Below, piece by piece: positions 54,520 to 64,000 of a stretch of 64,000 nucleotides of DNA. Both the position numbers and the translations under genes were made by a program. This DNA comes from Hippopus hippopus. Taxonomy: Eukaryota > Mollusca > Bivalvia > Cardiida > Cardiidae. The stretch is from assembly GCA_946811185.2 (NCBI GenBank), contig OX328107.1, positions 44,940,360 to 45,004,359 on the forward strand, read 5' to 3'. The first letter of the stretch is position 1; the number at the start of each line of letters is the position of its first letter. Below the pieces are notes generated by a model. The model saw nothing but the letters and a program-made list of their open reading frames with translations. It did not search any database and had not been told where the DNA came from.

Positions 54520-57500
54520 CTGAAAAAAGAGAAAATATGTATATAGTTGACAAATGATTGATTGATTGATTGATTGATTGGTCTTTTACCCAACTTTCGT
54601 TACTATTTCAGTCATATCATGGTGACAGCTCACATATTCATGTATTTCCTGGCAAGGGCTCTGAAGTGTCTTGCCAAAGGACAATCCTACGAAAAACCCT
54701 GTGGATCCAGTGAGGCTCAAACCCAAGCCGTTAAAGACACAAGTCCTACACTTAACCACCGAGCGACGCAGGACATCCATGTACATAAATGAATGCCATA
54801 ATTCTTTGTTAGACAACATAAGTTTGGACTGGTCCAAACTAAAAGCATTTGCAGACCACAAAATAAATGCTGCTCAAATGATGATTTCTGTCTTTGATAG
54901 GGCAGGAAACGTGGGAAAAGCCAGGTAGTACAGTAGACAAAAGATAGAGCAAACTAGCAACTTTTTACCTAGTTATAAAATACATTTTAGTGCCATTGAC
55001 TAACACTTGGACCGACTGCACATTAACAGATTGTCATCTTCACAATAATTTCCATACTTTTATAGGGCATGATTCCAATTTAACGACCCTGGTGTAGAAT
55101 ACTTTTGTAAACATTGTAGGAAAAGAAGAAAATACTGGTTACCAGGATTAATCCTTTACAACATAACAAAATTTTAGTCTGGTCCAAATTTAAAGGATTT
55201 GCAGATGACAAATTAATTGTGGATCAAATGATGAAAATTTCTGTGAAAGAGTAGAAAACATTGTGGGAAAAGGAGAAAGTGCTGGTTGCAAGCATTTTCT
55301 CCTTTTCCCTCAATGTTTTCAAAGGCTTTATTTATCAAGGGTCATTAAAACTCGCGTGGTAAAGGATTAGAATGGTATATTGGTGAAATCTTTGTTACCT
55401 TTTGTTGGTTTTGGTTGGCTTGGTAAATCATCCTCTGCTTGTGGACCTAAAATGAAACAGAACTTTATCTGGTATCAACCCTCATCCCACTAAATAACTA
55501 CCATGAAACTTTCAAACCAAAAGTAAAACCCAAGTTATTCTATTTCAAAGGTATTTTTTGGGAAAAAGATACATTCATATCGGACAGTAAAGAGATACAA
55601 GATCAGACTGCACATTCTGTGCAGTTTGATCATGATCTACACTCTCTGTAAAAGGTCAGTGAGTTGTGCTTGGTAGCCTATGGGTTAAAAAAATGTTCCC
55701 TGGGTGTTTATGTATTATCTTTCTCACTCACTCTAGGCTGCAGTTGTTTCCTTTTCAAAAAAAAAAAGGGGGCATAACTGTGTCAAAAATATTTTGACGG
55801 TTACCTGCTCTTGTTGTACGAGTTCTCCTTTTAATAGTTAACAACCAGACCAAGTTTGAAGTAAATATCTTAAGTAATAACAGTGATATCACACGTCGAA
55901 GTTTTTGCATGATGATGCAGATGACAAAGTAGATGACGGCAGGGCTATGAAAATACCTTGACATTTTCTTCAAAAACAGCCAAGCTAAAAATGCTGGTAT
56001 GCTGTTTTCTGCTAATTACAGGTAAATCCCATCATTTGAGCCAAATCTAATTTGATTTGTCTTCCGCAGATGCTTTGAATATGGACGAGTCCAAGACTCT
56101 TTTGTTAAGCATAGAGCTAAGGCATGGCTTTCAACAGGCATCTGCATAGGTTTCTACATAAGAATATGCATTCTTGAACACTTTCATATCAGCAAAAAGT
56201 TAAATAATTGTGCTATATGTACCAGTTGGTAGTTCATCATTGCTTTCTTTGTCCTCTCCTTCACCATTTGACTCTTTGTCTGAAAAATAACATTGAGAAA
56301 AATCAGTATTATTTCAACTACAGCCATAACTCCTTACAGCACAACATGGAGTGAAATAATTATATTGAAAGTATCTGCATATAAAAAAAAAAAGATTAGG
56401 TGAATGAATTTTTTCTTTGAAAGTGTAGAAAACATTGTAGGAAAATGGGGTAAAAGCCTATTATCAGGCATGACTTGTTTATTTGAAAGTTGCTTTAAAA
56501 CCTAAGACAGTCTTTCAGTCTTTGCTGAAGAGCTTGCCTATTCAAATGATTGCTAATCTTTAGCTAGGGTTCTTAGAACCAATATATCAAGGGCATAGTG
56601 CCCATTACGCTCGTGCATATAAAAAATTTCACAACCAAAGTTGTAAATCACAATATCATATGCATGTATTGATTTTCTCTACATCTGCACGCCTTACTTA
56701 CAAGAAAAATGCTGTCAAAACATGTCAGAACCCATCATTTCGCATGTACATTCTGAAAATTTTCCAAGGGGCACACTCTCCTGCTCCCTCCCTCATCGGC
56801 ATTTCGTGCCTTGTCACTGTGCATATAAATATTACAATCTTGGCCGTACCTATGCCTCATTTGCTAAGTTGTCTACAAATGCTTTCAATTTGGACAAGTC
56901 TAAAAATTTGCCACCTGGAAAAGGGTTAATCCTATACTGCACAATCCTGACATTTAACCATCCTGCAAAAGACAGCTTTTGAAAACATTGTGGAAAAGGG
57001 AGAAAGTGCTGGCAACCAGCATTTTCTCCTTTTCCCACAATGTTTTTGACCCTTCCTAAAACAAGTTAACCATGAATAAGAAGGATTACTTACCATCATC
57101 TAAATGGATTTCATCAATGGGTTTTCCACTGTACTGTCTGATTGTGCCACTGTTAAATGCCATCAGAAAGTGCCCCATTCTTGCAACCTGTATTGCTTCC
57201 TGCGGAACATGAAGAAAGGACCCGTGTACAGCTATATCATGACCCATGACCTCTGCTATCACTTCCAGGTCACGGCTGTCAAAGTTCAAAAGTTGGAATA
57301 CAGTAGCTACATGTTTTCTAAGGTGTCTGCTTGTAATATTTTCTGGGCGCTGCAACTCTGCCTCAATGGCAAATTTCTGAATTACATCCAAATGGCTTAG
57401 AGGTTCCACTGAACTCAAATCTGGTCTTGGAAATAAGTATTGATTATCCTTGTTCACACATGCATCTTTTCTCCAATTTAAAAGAATATCAATGTTCCTC

Positions 57501-60500
57501 TGAAATGATGATGTCAACATAAATGGAACAGTATGTCCTTTTTCATCACAAATTTCAACTCTCGAAAAAGTCTTCATCAGCACTTTTTCTGTTTTGCTTA
57601 ATGAAGTTTGGATTTTGTCTAATGCCTGATCATAATTAATTTTTCTTTGGACATAACTGCTAACTGTCATCTGCTGGATATCGCCTCCCCTTCTGTAGTT
57701 GAACATTACAACCTGTGCTAAGGTTAACTGATTAAACATTTCCCAATCTGACTTGGTGAAAGACCGTTCAAGTTTTGTTGTCAGTAATTTGCAGTTCTGG
57801 TCCATAAATGAATGAAGCTTCACTACATCTTTAGAAAGTGGTAACATAACCCCTTTGTTTGCTTTGTTTGATAGCAATGTCTGACTTGCTGCACTCACTA
57901 TTGCATCTTTCCATTCACTTTCACAAAGAGTAAAAAATGCATCTGCCTTATTAGCTTGAGCTGTATCACTTAAGGCAAGAGATTCTGATTTTAAAACTTT
58001 AGCACATTTTTTCAACAGATGTCCAATTTTCAAAGCCAATGATGGGTTGCCAAATGAGTTACCTTTTTCATCATAATCACATAAATCCCTGACAGCTTTA
58101 ATGGTTATCGGGAACTTCTCTGGGTTTATAAGATCAATTATTTGAGTAATGTTTGTATCATACTGTCTTACTACGATAAGGAAACGCCCTAGCTCTCTCA
58201 TTTTTTGGCTGATATGTGAGTAGAGACGAGGTTGATTGGCATGCTGCTGATAAAGTTTCTCCCCTAATTTCAGAATTGTACTGTCTCCTTTCACAACTGT
58301 GCCAATTTCATCTGGTACCATCTTGCTAATGACATTTTCTCTCAATCCTCGGCTGGTTTCAGTGGAAGCAGGCAGAAGATAATAAGCTTCAGCTTGAATT
58401 TTTCTGGGCTTCTGTTCATGTTTCCTGAAAGGGCACACTTTTCTGTGTTGCCACAAATTATTTCTTTGAAAAAAACCCAGACAGTGTTCACAAGGCAGGT
58501 AATCGTCTGCAGCTCCTGCACACTTTCTCGTCTGTGTTACCAGCACACCTTCACCTTTTTTCAGAACTTCGGTGTTGTGTTTGAAGTCACCCGCATTTCT
58601 AAGGCGTAATAGCTCAAGTTTTCTTTCTTCTGACTTCAGCCGTAAATCACAGATCTTCTTTACCTCTGCCTCAGATTTGTGGCGCCAAAAATAATGTTTT
58701 GTTATGTTAGTTGAGCTTAATCCACAAAAAACACAGTAGTGTACTTTGTCCCACACTCTTTTACCTTTACTGTTGTTGCTCCTTTTTACAGTGATACCAT
58801 CCAGCCCTTTCTTATCTGAGCAATCATGCTTCTTTGATTTTACCTCAGCTTTGTCTTGCTCAGTGCTAATGTTTTGGTCTGTCCTTTTGGACATTTCAAC
58901 CTCAGCTTTCTCTTGCTCAGTGCTATTGTTTTGGTCTACACTATTGCTTAATATAACCTCAGCTTTGTCTTGCTCAGTGCTAATGTTTTGGTCTGTGCTT
59001 TGGGTCAATTCCACCTCAACTTCATCTTCCTCAATGCTAGTACTTTGGTCTGTGCTTTTGGTTAAATCATACACAGCTTTGTCTTCCTCAGTGCTAGTGT
59101 TTTGGTCTGTGCCTTTGGTCAGTTCAAACACAGCTTTGTCTTCCTCAGTGCTAGTGCTTTGGTCTGTGCTTTTGGTCAACTCAAACACAGCTTTGTCTTC
59201 CTCAGTGCTAGTGCTTTGGTCTGTGCTTTTTGTCAATTCATACACAATTTTGTCTTCCTCAGTGCTAGTGCTTTGGTCTGTGCTTTTGGTCAATTCAAAC
59301 ACAGCTTTGTCTTCCTCAGTGCTAGTGCTTTGGTCTCTGCCTTTGGTCAGTTCAAACACAGCTTTGTCTTCCTCAGTGCTAGTGCTTTGGTCTGTTCTTT
59401 TTGTCAATTCAAACATAATTTTGTCTTCCTTAGTGCTAGTGCTTTGGTCTATGCTTTTTGTCAATTCAAACACAGCTTTGTCTTCCTCAGTGCTAATGGT
59501 TTGGTTTATACTACTGGTCAATTCAACCTCAGCTTTGTAGTGCTTAGTCTTAATACTTTGGTTTAAGCTAATAGGAAGAGTTGTGACTGGGATAAGGTCA
59601 CTTATGTTGGAAGTCTCTGAGTCTAATCCTTCATCTTCTTCTGAACCTCCCTCAACATCTGACAAATAATCTATGTTTTCCAGACTGTCATCCAAACTTT
59701 CCTCACCAGAACATAACTCTAATGATTCATCATATTGATCCATGTCCGATTCTACAAAAAAAAAAAAATGCACAGAAACCTGAATGATACTAGGAACAAG
59801 AGAGCAATAATGGCCCTATATTGCTCACCTGACCATATTGTACAAACCCCATGTTTGTAACTTAAATGCATTCCCCTGATTATCATGTTAATCAGTTCCT
59901 GTCGATAAATATTCAAACCTGATTTTTTTTTATCTATATCTGTTGATCCTTTACCACACAATCCTGAGCTTCAACCACCCTTAGGAAGGTTTCGAAAACA
60001 TTGCAGGAAAAGGTGAAAATGCTGGTTCCCAGCATTTCTTTTAATTTCCCACAATGCCTTCAAATACTTTTTTTCATGGTGTCCTTAAACCTTTTACCAC
60101 AAAGTTCTGACTTTTAACAACCCGAAGAAGAAGGCTTTTAAAAATGTTGTGGAAAGAGGAGAAAACTCTTGTAACCAGTATTACCTCCTTTTCCATATTA
60201 TTTTCTACCCTTTGATCAACAAATTTCCTGTTTTGAATAACATTCAATATGTCTGCAAATGCTTTCAATCTGGACTAGGCTAAAATTTTGTTGTCTAGTA
60301 AAGAGTTAACTCTTTACCACACAATCCCGACTTTTAACGACCCGGAGAAAGAAGCCTATAGAAAACATTGTGGGAAAAGGAGAAAATGCTGTTAACCAGC
60401 ATTTTCTCCTTTTCCCACAATATTTTCTACCCTATCAAAGTCAGAAATCATCATATTACCAAGATTTCATTTGTTGTCTGCAGGTGTTTTGAATTTGGTC

Positions 60501-62693
60501 CAGTCCAAAAATTTGTCGTTTGGTAAAGAGTTAAACACAAAAGCTTACTAAAGTTTTGAGTAGCCTCAGGTGGCCTTTCACTGAGTAACTTCTATTTTCA
60601 ACATTGTTTCAGTTACATCAAAGCAAGCAGTGCACCTATTTATGCACTCCCAGTGTTTATCTTACAAATACTTTCCACAACACTCTTTCCAAGCCGTTGA
60701 CTGCTTTCCCACATATACATTGTCAAGATAAGTTTCAGTCATAAACCTGTTACCACGAAATCCCTGAGAAAGAACCTTTTGAAAACATTGTGGCAAAAAA
60801 GAGCAAACGCCTCTTAGCAGCATTTTTCCCTTTCCCACAATGTTTTCTACCTTACTAAAGACAAATCCACTCATTTAAGCCTGACTTAATTTGTCGTCTG
60901 CAAATTTTGAATTTGAAGGAGTCTACATTTTTGTGGTGTGGTAAACAGTAAAAGAAAAATGAATCCTATTGCAATGACTACTATCAGTTTTAAGACATCA
61001 GTACTTTATCAGTTTAACTCCATGAAACTGTTGTTTAACCCTCTACCAAACAATCCCTTGTTTTCAAGACCTTGATGTAGAAGGCTTTTGAGAACATTGT
61101 GGGTAAAGGAGAGCAATTTCTTCTTTTTCCACAATGTTTTCTACCCTAACAGAGAACTGCAACTCGTAAGAACAATTTTTTGAATTGCCATCTGCAGATG
61201 CTTTCAATATGGAACAGTCTAAAATTTATCGTTTGGTAAAGGGTTAATACAGAATGAGGTATAAAACATTTACATTAGATTCTTTTCCAGACAACAAAAT
61301 TTTACATTGGCTGATATGAAAAGCATTTGCAGACGATAAAACATACATGGATCAAATGATAAGATTTGTCTTTCAAGGGATTGAAAACAATGTGGGAAAA
61401 GGAGAAAATGCTGATTATCAGCATTTTTTCCTTTTCACACAATGTTTTCAATAGCCCTTTTCCTCATGCTTGTACATAATACAGGATTGTTTGATTAAGA
61501 ACTTGCCCTTTACTCCAGCATTTTCTCCTTTTCCCACAATGTTTTCTATCCTATCAAAGACAGAATTCATCATTTGAGCTACATTTAATATGTCATCTGC
61601 AAATGCTTTCAATTTGGACCAGTCTAAAATTTTGTCATGTGGTAAAGAGTTAAGGTCCATAAGCTAAGGAGTTATACTCTACATAAATGTGAACAATCAA
61701 ATCACAATACATACCAGTGACATCACTGTTTTCTTTAAAGACAGAAGTCTGATTTCCTGCCACATCCAAGTCTGCAATAAAGAAGGAAAACTGTACAGAA
61801 AAACAGTCTTAATTTTTCCTTTCGAGCCATAACTTGAACATCTCTAATACAAAGTCTCTAAAGAATGCAAAAGTCAAAAAAAAAAAAAAAAAACAACTTC
61901 ACAGGTCTTGCGGTTTCAGACAAATAAATCTTTAAAAATCACAAAAATAATTACAGCAGATAGAACTGAAAGTTAGACCAACCAAAACCATGTCAAAGGT
62001 TAACTTACTCAAATCATTTGAAGGCTCTGAAACCCTTTACCACACAATCCAGAATTTTACCCACACTGAAGGAAGAAGGATTTTGAAAACATAGTGGGAA
62101 AAGGAGAAATTACTGGTAACCAGCATTTTCTCCTTTTCCCACCATGTTTTCTACCCTATCAAAGACTGAAATTTTTATATGAGCTACATTTGTTTTGTGA
62201 TCTGCACATGCTTTCATATTAGCTCAGTCCGAAATTCTGTCATCTGGTAAAGAGTTTAAGTACTCCTGATATTGATTATCCGTGCCAAATTTCAATGCAA
62301 TATGCCTACTGGTTCTGAAGGAGTCAATTTTTCAAGTTTCCACATAATATTGAGTTTTAATGGCCCTGAGTAAACAGCCTTTTGAAAACCTTGTTGGTAA
62401 CCAGCATGTTCTCCTTTTCCCACGTTTTCTACACTTTCACAGATTATTTGCCATCTGCAAATGCTTTCAATTTGAAGTAGTCTTCATCATTTGAGTTAAT
62501 CTAAAATATGTTACTTAAAAATCTTTTCAAGTTTGGCAAATCTAAAATTATGTCGTCTTGTAAAGGGTTAATAATGTATTTTATTGGCATCCACCTCACA
62601 ATCATTCATCGAATGATTTCTTTTTTCAATACAAAGTATGTCTGTTTGCTTACCTTGGTATGACATTTTCTGATTTCCCGACTCAGCCACCAT
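54299..62693 (-). CDS. Tyrosine-recombinase-like zinc-finger protein, six exons, 1026 residues
   Basis: Exons 62693-62654, 61771-61715, 59751-57094, 56279-56223, 55446-55399 and 54519-54299 join with AG/GT sites, all in phase 1, to one frame from ATG (MVAESGNQKMSYQ) to TGA. Order: acidic N-terminus; 13 repeats of a 19-residue unit (DQSTSTEEDKAVFELTK core); C2H2 finger YCVFC...H...H near residue 372; second Cys/His finger YLPCEHC...H...C near 453; helical domain; recombinase-like region with YRRGGDIQ (Arg about 720), RHLRKHVAT (about 842-849) and MGHDIAVH (about 869); two short acidic exons; a C-terminal SANT-like segment. Related proteins are expanded in fish and molluscs and look transposon-derived. 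The nucleophile position (about 879) is Leu, so strand cleavage is unlikely. Function unknown; it may bind DNA. Confidence 0.88.
54555..54790 (-). mobile_element. tRNA-headed SINE, reversed, with (attg)n end
   Basis: attgattgattgattgattg at the left is the 3' end; gaggctcaaacccaagccgt and aaccaccgagcgacgcagg at the right are the B- and A-box regions. The body matches 22.7 and 35.7 kb. Confidence 0.75.
55180..55370 (+). mobile_element. TTAA MITE copy
   Basis: Starts near ttaatcctttacaacataac (about 55148), core at 55255-55310, right end gcgtggtaaaggatta. It ends about 30 bases from recombinase-like exon 5. Confidence 0.75.
55399..55446 (-). CDS. Recombinase-like gene exon 5
   Basis: Acceptor tcattttag, donor aaaag/gtaaca. 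It encodes PQAEDDLPSQPKPTK, an acidic-proline linker, phase 1 in and out. Confidence 0.75.
55760..55995 (+). repeat. 'ggggcataactgtcaaaa' repeat unit
   Basis: gggggcataactgtgtcaaa, attttgacggttacctgctc and agtttgaagtaaatatctta match units at 28.8-29.1 kb. Confidence 0.7.
56223..56279 (-). CDS. Recombinase-like gene exon 4
   Basis: Acceptor tatttttcag, donor actg/gtacat. It encodes KESNGEGEDKESNDELPT, acidic, phase 1 in and out. The donor is weak. Confidence 0.75.
57094..59751 (-). CDS. Recombinase-like gene exon 3: repeats, zinc fingers and recombinase domain
   Basis: Acceptor ttttttttgtag, donor gatgatg/gtaagt. This one 2658-base exon holds the whole transposon-like core (885 full codons), the pattern expected of an intronless mobile gene that gained flanking exons. 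The open frame continues two codons into the intron before a stop. Confidence 0.92.
58836..59575 (-). repeat. Coding minisatellite: 13 units of 57 bp
   Basis: The 57-base unit encodes 19 residues (S-T-D-Q-S-T-S-T-E-E-D-K-A-V-F-E-L-T-K). Central units are nearly identical and outer units diverged. As 57 is divisible by three, copy changes keep the frame. Confidence 0.95.
59757..59910 (-). repeat. Dispersed repeat (caagagagcaataatggccct)
   Basis: aacaagagagcaataatggc then cctatattgctcacctgacc matches acaagagggccatgatggcc near 63.62 kb. Confidence 0.6.
60085..60309 (-). mobile_element. TTAA MITE, abutting pair member 1
   Basis: TTAAACCTTTTACCACAAAG to gtctagtaaagagTTAA. The last TTAA is the first of the next copy. 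Confidence 0.85.
60306..60534 (-). mobile_element. TTAA MITE, abutting pair member 2 (229 bp)
   Basis: TTAACTCTTTACCACACAAT to tttggtaaagagTTAA. Perfect hairpin core. Confidence 0.9.
60540..61714. other. Intron of the recombinase-like gene filled with MITEs
   Basis: Holds a SINE fragment (60.59-60.73 kb) and at least four MITE copies (about 60.75, 61.04, 61.29 and 61.51-61.65 kb). No exon seen. Confidence 0.6.
61715..61771 (-). CDS. Recombinase-like gene exon 2
   Basis: Acceptor ctttattgcag, donor actg/gtatgt. It encodes LDVAGNQTSVFKENSDVT, phase 1 in and out. Confidence 0.8.
62654..62693 (-). CDS. Recombinase-like gene exon 1 with start codon
   Basis: ATG in context aaaaATGg (good Kozak: A at -3, G at +4). 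It encodes MVAESGNQKMSYQ; donor caag/gtaagc. GNQ recurs in exon 2 (AGNQTS), hinting at an old duplication. Confidence 0.8.
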
Positions 62694-64000
62694 TTTTTTT
62701 CCCTGAACCTCCAGTACTGATGGGCATGTCAAGCACTTCTGCGCAAGTCAATGTGTCCGAAATTGACTGTCAGCAGATATTGCATGACAGTGTGTGCAGT
62801 TACACACAGCATCCACACGAAAGTTGAGAATGCAAGGCAGCACACAACCAATTTTAGGTTTATTGTTTTGTACATGTTTCAGACACATGGGGAGGTTATC
62901 ATATTATACTAAGATAATAGGAAGAAGTAGTGCTATTATTCTTGCTCCCTGCTTTGTGAATGTGTACATCTATAACTCGCCTCATTGAGTCATATCCCCA
63001 AACTCTCACACACACACATTCATACAAAAATCATACATTTACAAACAGGGTATACACTGTAATTATGCACTTCAGCAATTTCAGGGTGGGTACATGTAAA
63101 AATATGATTTCATTTTCTTCCCTATACGCAAAGGTATTTACAATCGGTATCAGGAGTACTTTATGTGCAAATATTATCCAAATAATTAGTGTAGGATGAC
63201 CTTTGACTCATTTGGGGGCAGGTTGAACTTTAGGATATGTAAATCTGCATATCAATATGTGAATGAGTATACTTTATGCACATAACTACATGTATTAAAA
63301 TCCCCTCCAGCTTTCCTGCATTGCTTTACCCAATGACAAAGAATTACGCTGGTTCACTCCCAAAGCATTTGCAGATGCCATGGCATAAATCAAGAGGTAT
63401 ATCTTAGAAAGGGTACAAAGCATTGTGGGAAAAGGAAAATATGCTGGTTACAAACATTTTCTCCATTTCCCACAATGTTTTCAAGTCTTTTTACCTCAGG
63501 GTCAGTAAAACAAGAGATTGATTGGTATAGACTTAATCAAGGTGGCACACATACTGGGTATGATTTGAGGGATTATGAATGATTTCTAGCTATAATTCCT
63601 GGTAATCAATTTGATAACAAGAGGGCCATGATGGCCCTGTATTGCTGCACTGCCTTATAAATAACATGTAATTCTCATAGACAGTCATTAAACTGTAAGA
63701 CATCTGTATTGCAACAAAATTTAAAAAGAAAATAAGTCTAACCCCCCCCCCCATCTTTCTCAAATGTCAGGATGATATCAATGAACACAAGCATGTCTAA
63801 TTGAGTATCAATCATAATAAATATCTGTGAACTCTAACAAATTGTATTTTGCCATGACATTTTTTCCAACAAAAAGGCCAGAAGATTTTCAAAGTTGTCT
63901 TTATAAAAGTCATTATGAAAGTAACTCCCTAGGTCAGGCAATAAGCCTAGATGTAAAACTGGTGAATCTGGGGCCTGGCCAAGTTTGATTCCAGGGGTTT
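62694..64000. other. Upstream of the recombinase-like gene; repeats only
   Basis: The promoter of the recombinase-like gene should lie just above 62.7 kb, but no TATA box or other motif is clear. A CA run (63006-63022), one MITE (about 63.33-63.53 kb) and a dispersed repeat starting at 63.62 kb (aagagggccatgatggccct) that runs off the window were seen. Confidence 0.5.

Noticed and set aside
58746..59566. Long plus-strand open frames with LVLWSVLLVNS and SFVFLSASALVCAF repeats
   Set aside because: They are antisense to the 57-bp coding minisatellite; a repeat whose unit is a multiple of three keeps other frames open by chance. The minus frame continues into recognisable domains.
1..64000. An autonomous piggyBac transposase for the TTAA MITE
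   Set aside because: No open frame with a DDD-type transposase core was seen on either strand; the mobilising enzyme must lie elsewhere or be lost.

Overview
This is eukaryotic, AT-rich, intron-rich DNA. The protein similarities and the mix of repeats (tRNA-headed SINEs, gtcc-rich elements, 'tgaccttgaccttt' modules, very many short inverted-repeat elements) point to a mollusc, most likely a bivalve; that is inference, since no species-specific sequence is visible. I rebuilt three protein-coding genes by joining exons through GT/AG splice sites and codon phase; many exons are too short to stand out as open frames.

Layout. (1) About 2.26-18.55 kb, plus strand: the C-terminal 11 exons (about 888 residues) of a kinesin-9-like (KIF9/KIF6) gene whose motor domain lies left of the window; it ends in an IQ motif. 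(2) 18.55-28.26 kb: convergent intergenic DNA made almost wholly of repeats. (3) 28.26-51.42 kb, minus strand: 15 exons (about 597 residues) of SETDB1/eggless, the H3K9 methyltransferase, covering the segment before the MBD, MBD, pre-SET, bifurcated SET and post-SET to the stop codon. No Tudor exon was found. (4) 54.30-62.69 kb, minus strand: a six-exon gene with a start and a stop (1026 residues) encoding a protein with 13 copies of a 19-residue repeat, two zinc fingers, a tyrosine-recombinase-like domain and a C-terminal SANT-like segment. (5) 62.7-64.0 kb: upstream DNA and repeats.

The dominant feature is a 229-231 bp MITE with termini TTAA-CYCTTTACCA...TGGTAAAGRG-TTAA and a large central palindrome. 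I count roughly 90 full or partial copies, about one per 700 bp and perhaps a third of the window. TTAA targets and CCC-like ends suggest piggyBac mobilisation. Next to these elements, exon ends with their 5' splice sites have been duplicated: a SETDB1 exon fragment sits in a MITE-linked array of four pseudoexons beside the true exon, with a fifth intact copy 11 kb away in another intron, and a kinesin exon fragment is present as 125-bp tandem copies of differing age. A SINE with a perfect 14-bp target duplication lies next to the 5' splice site of the SETDB1 MBD exon. The main question is how the recombinase gene relates to SETDB1: both are on the same strand, their exon phases are compatible, and the expected SETDB1 5' exons are not visible between them.
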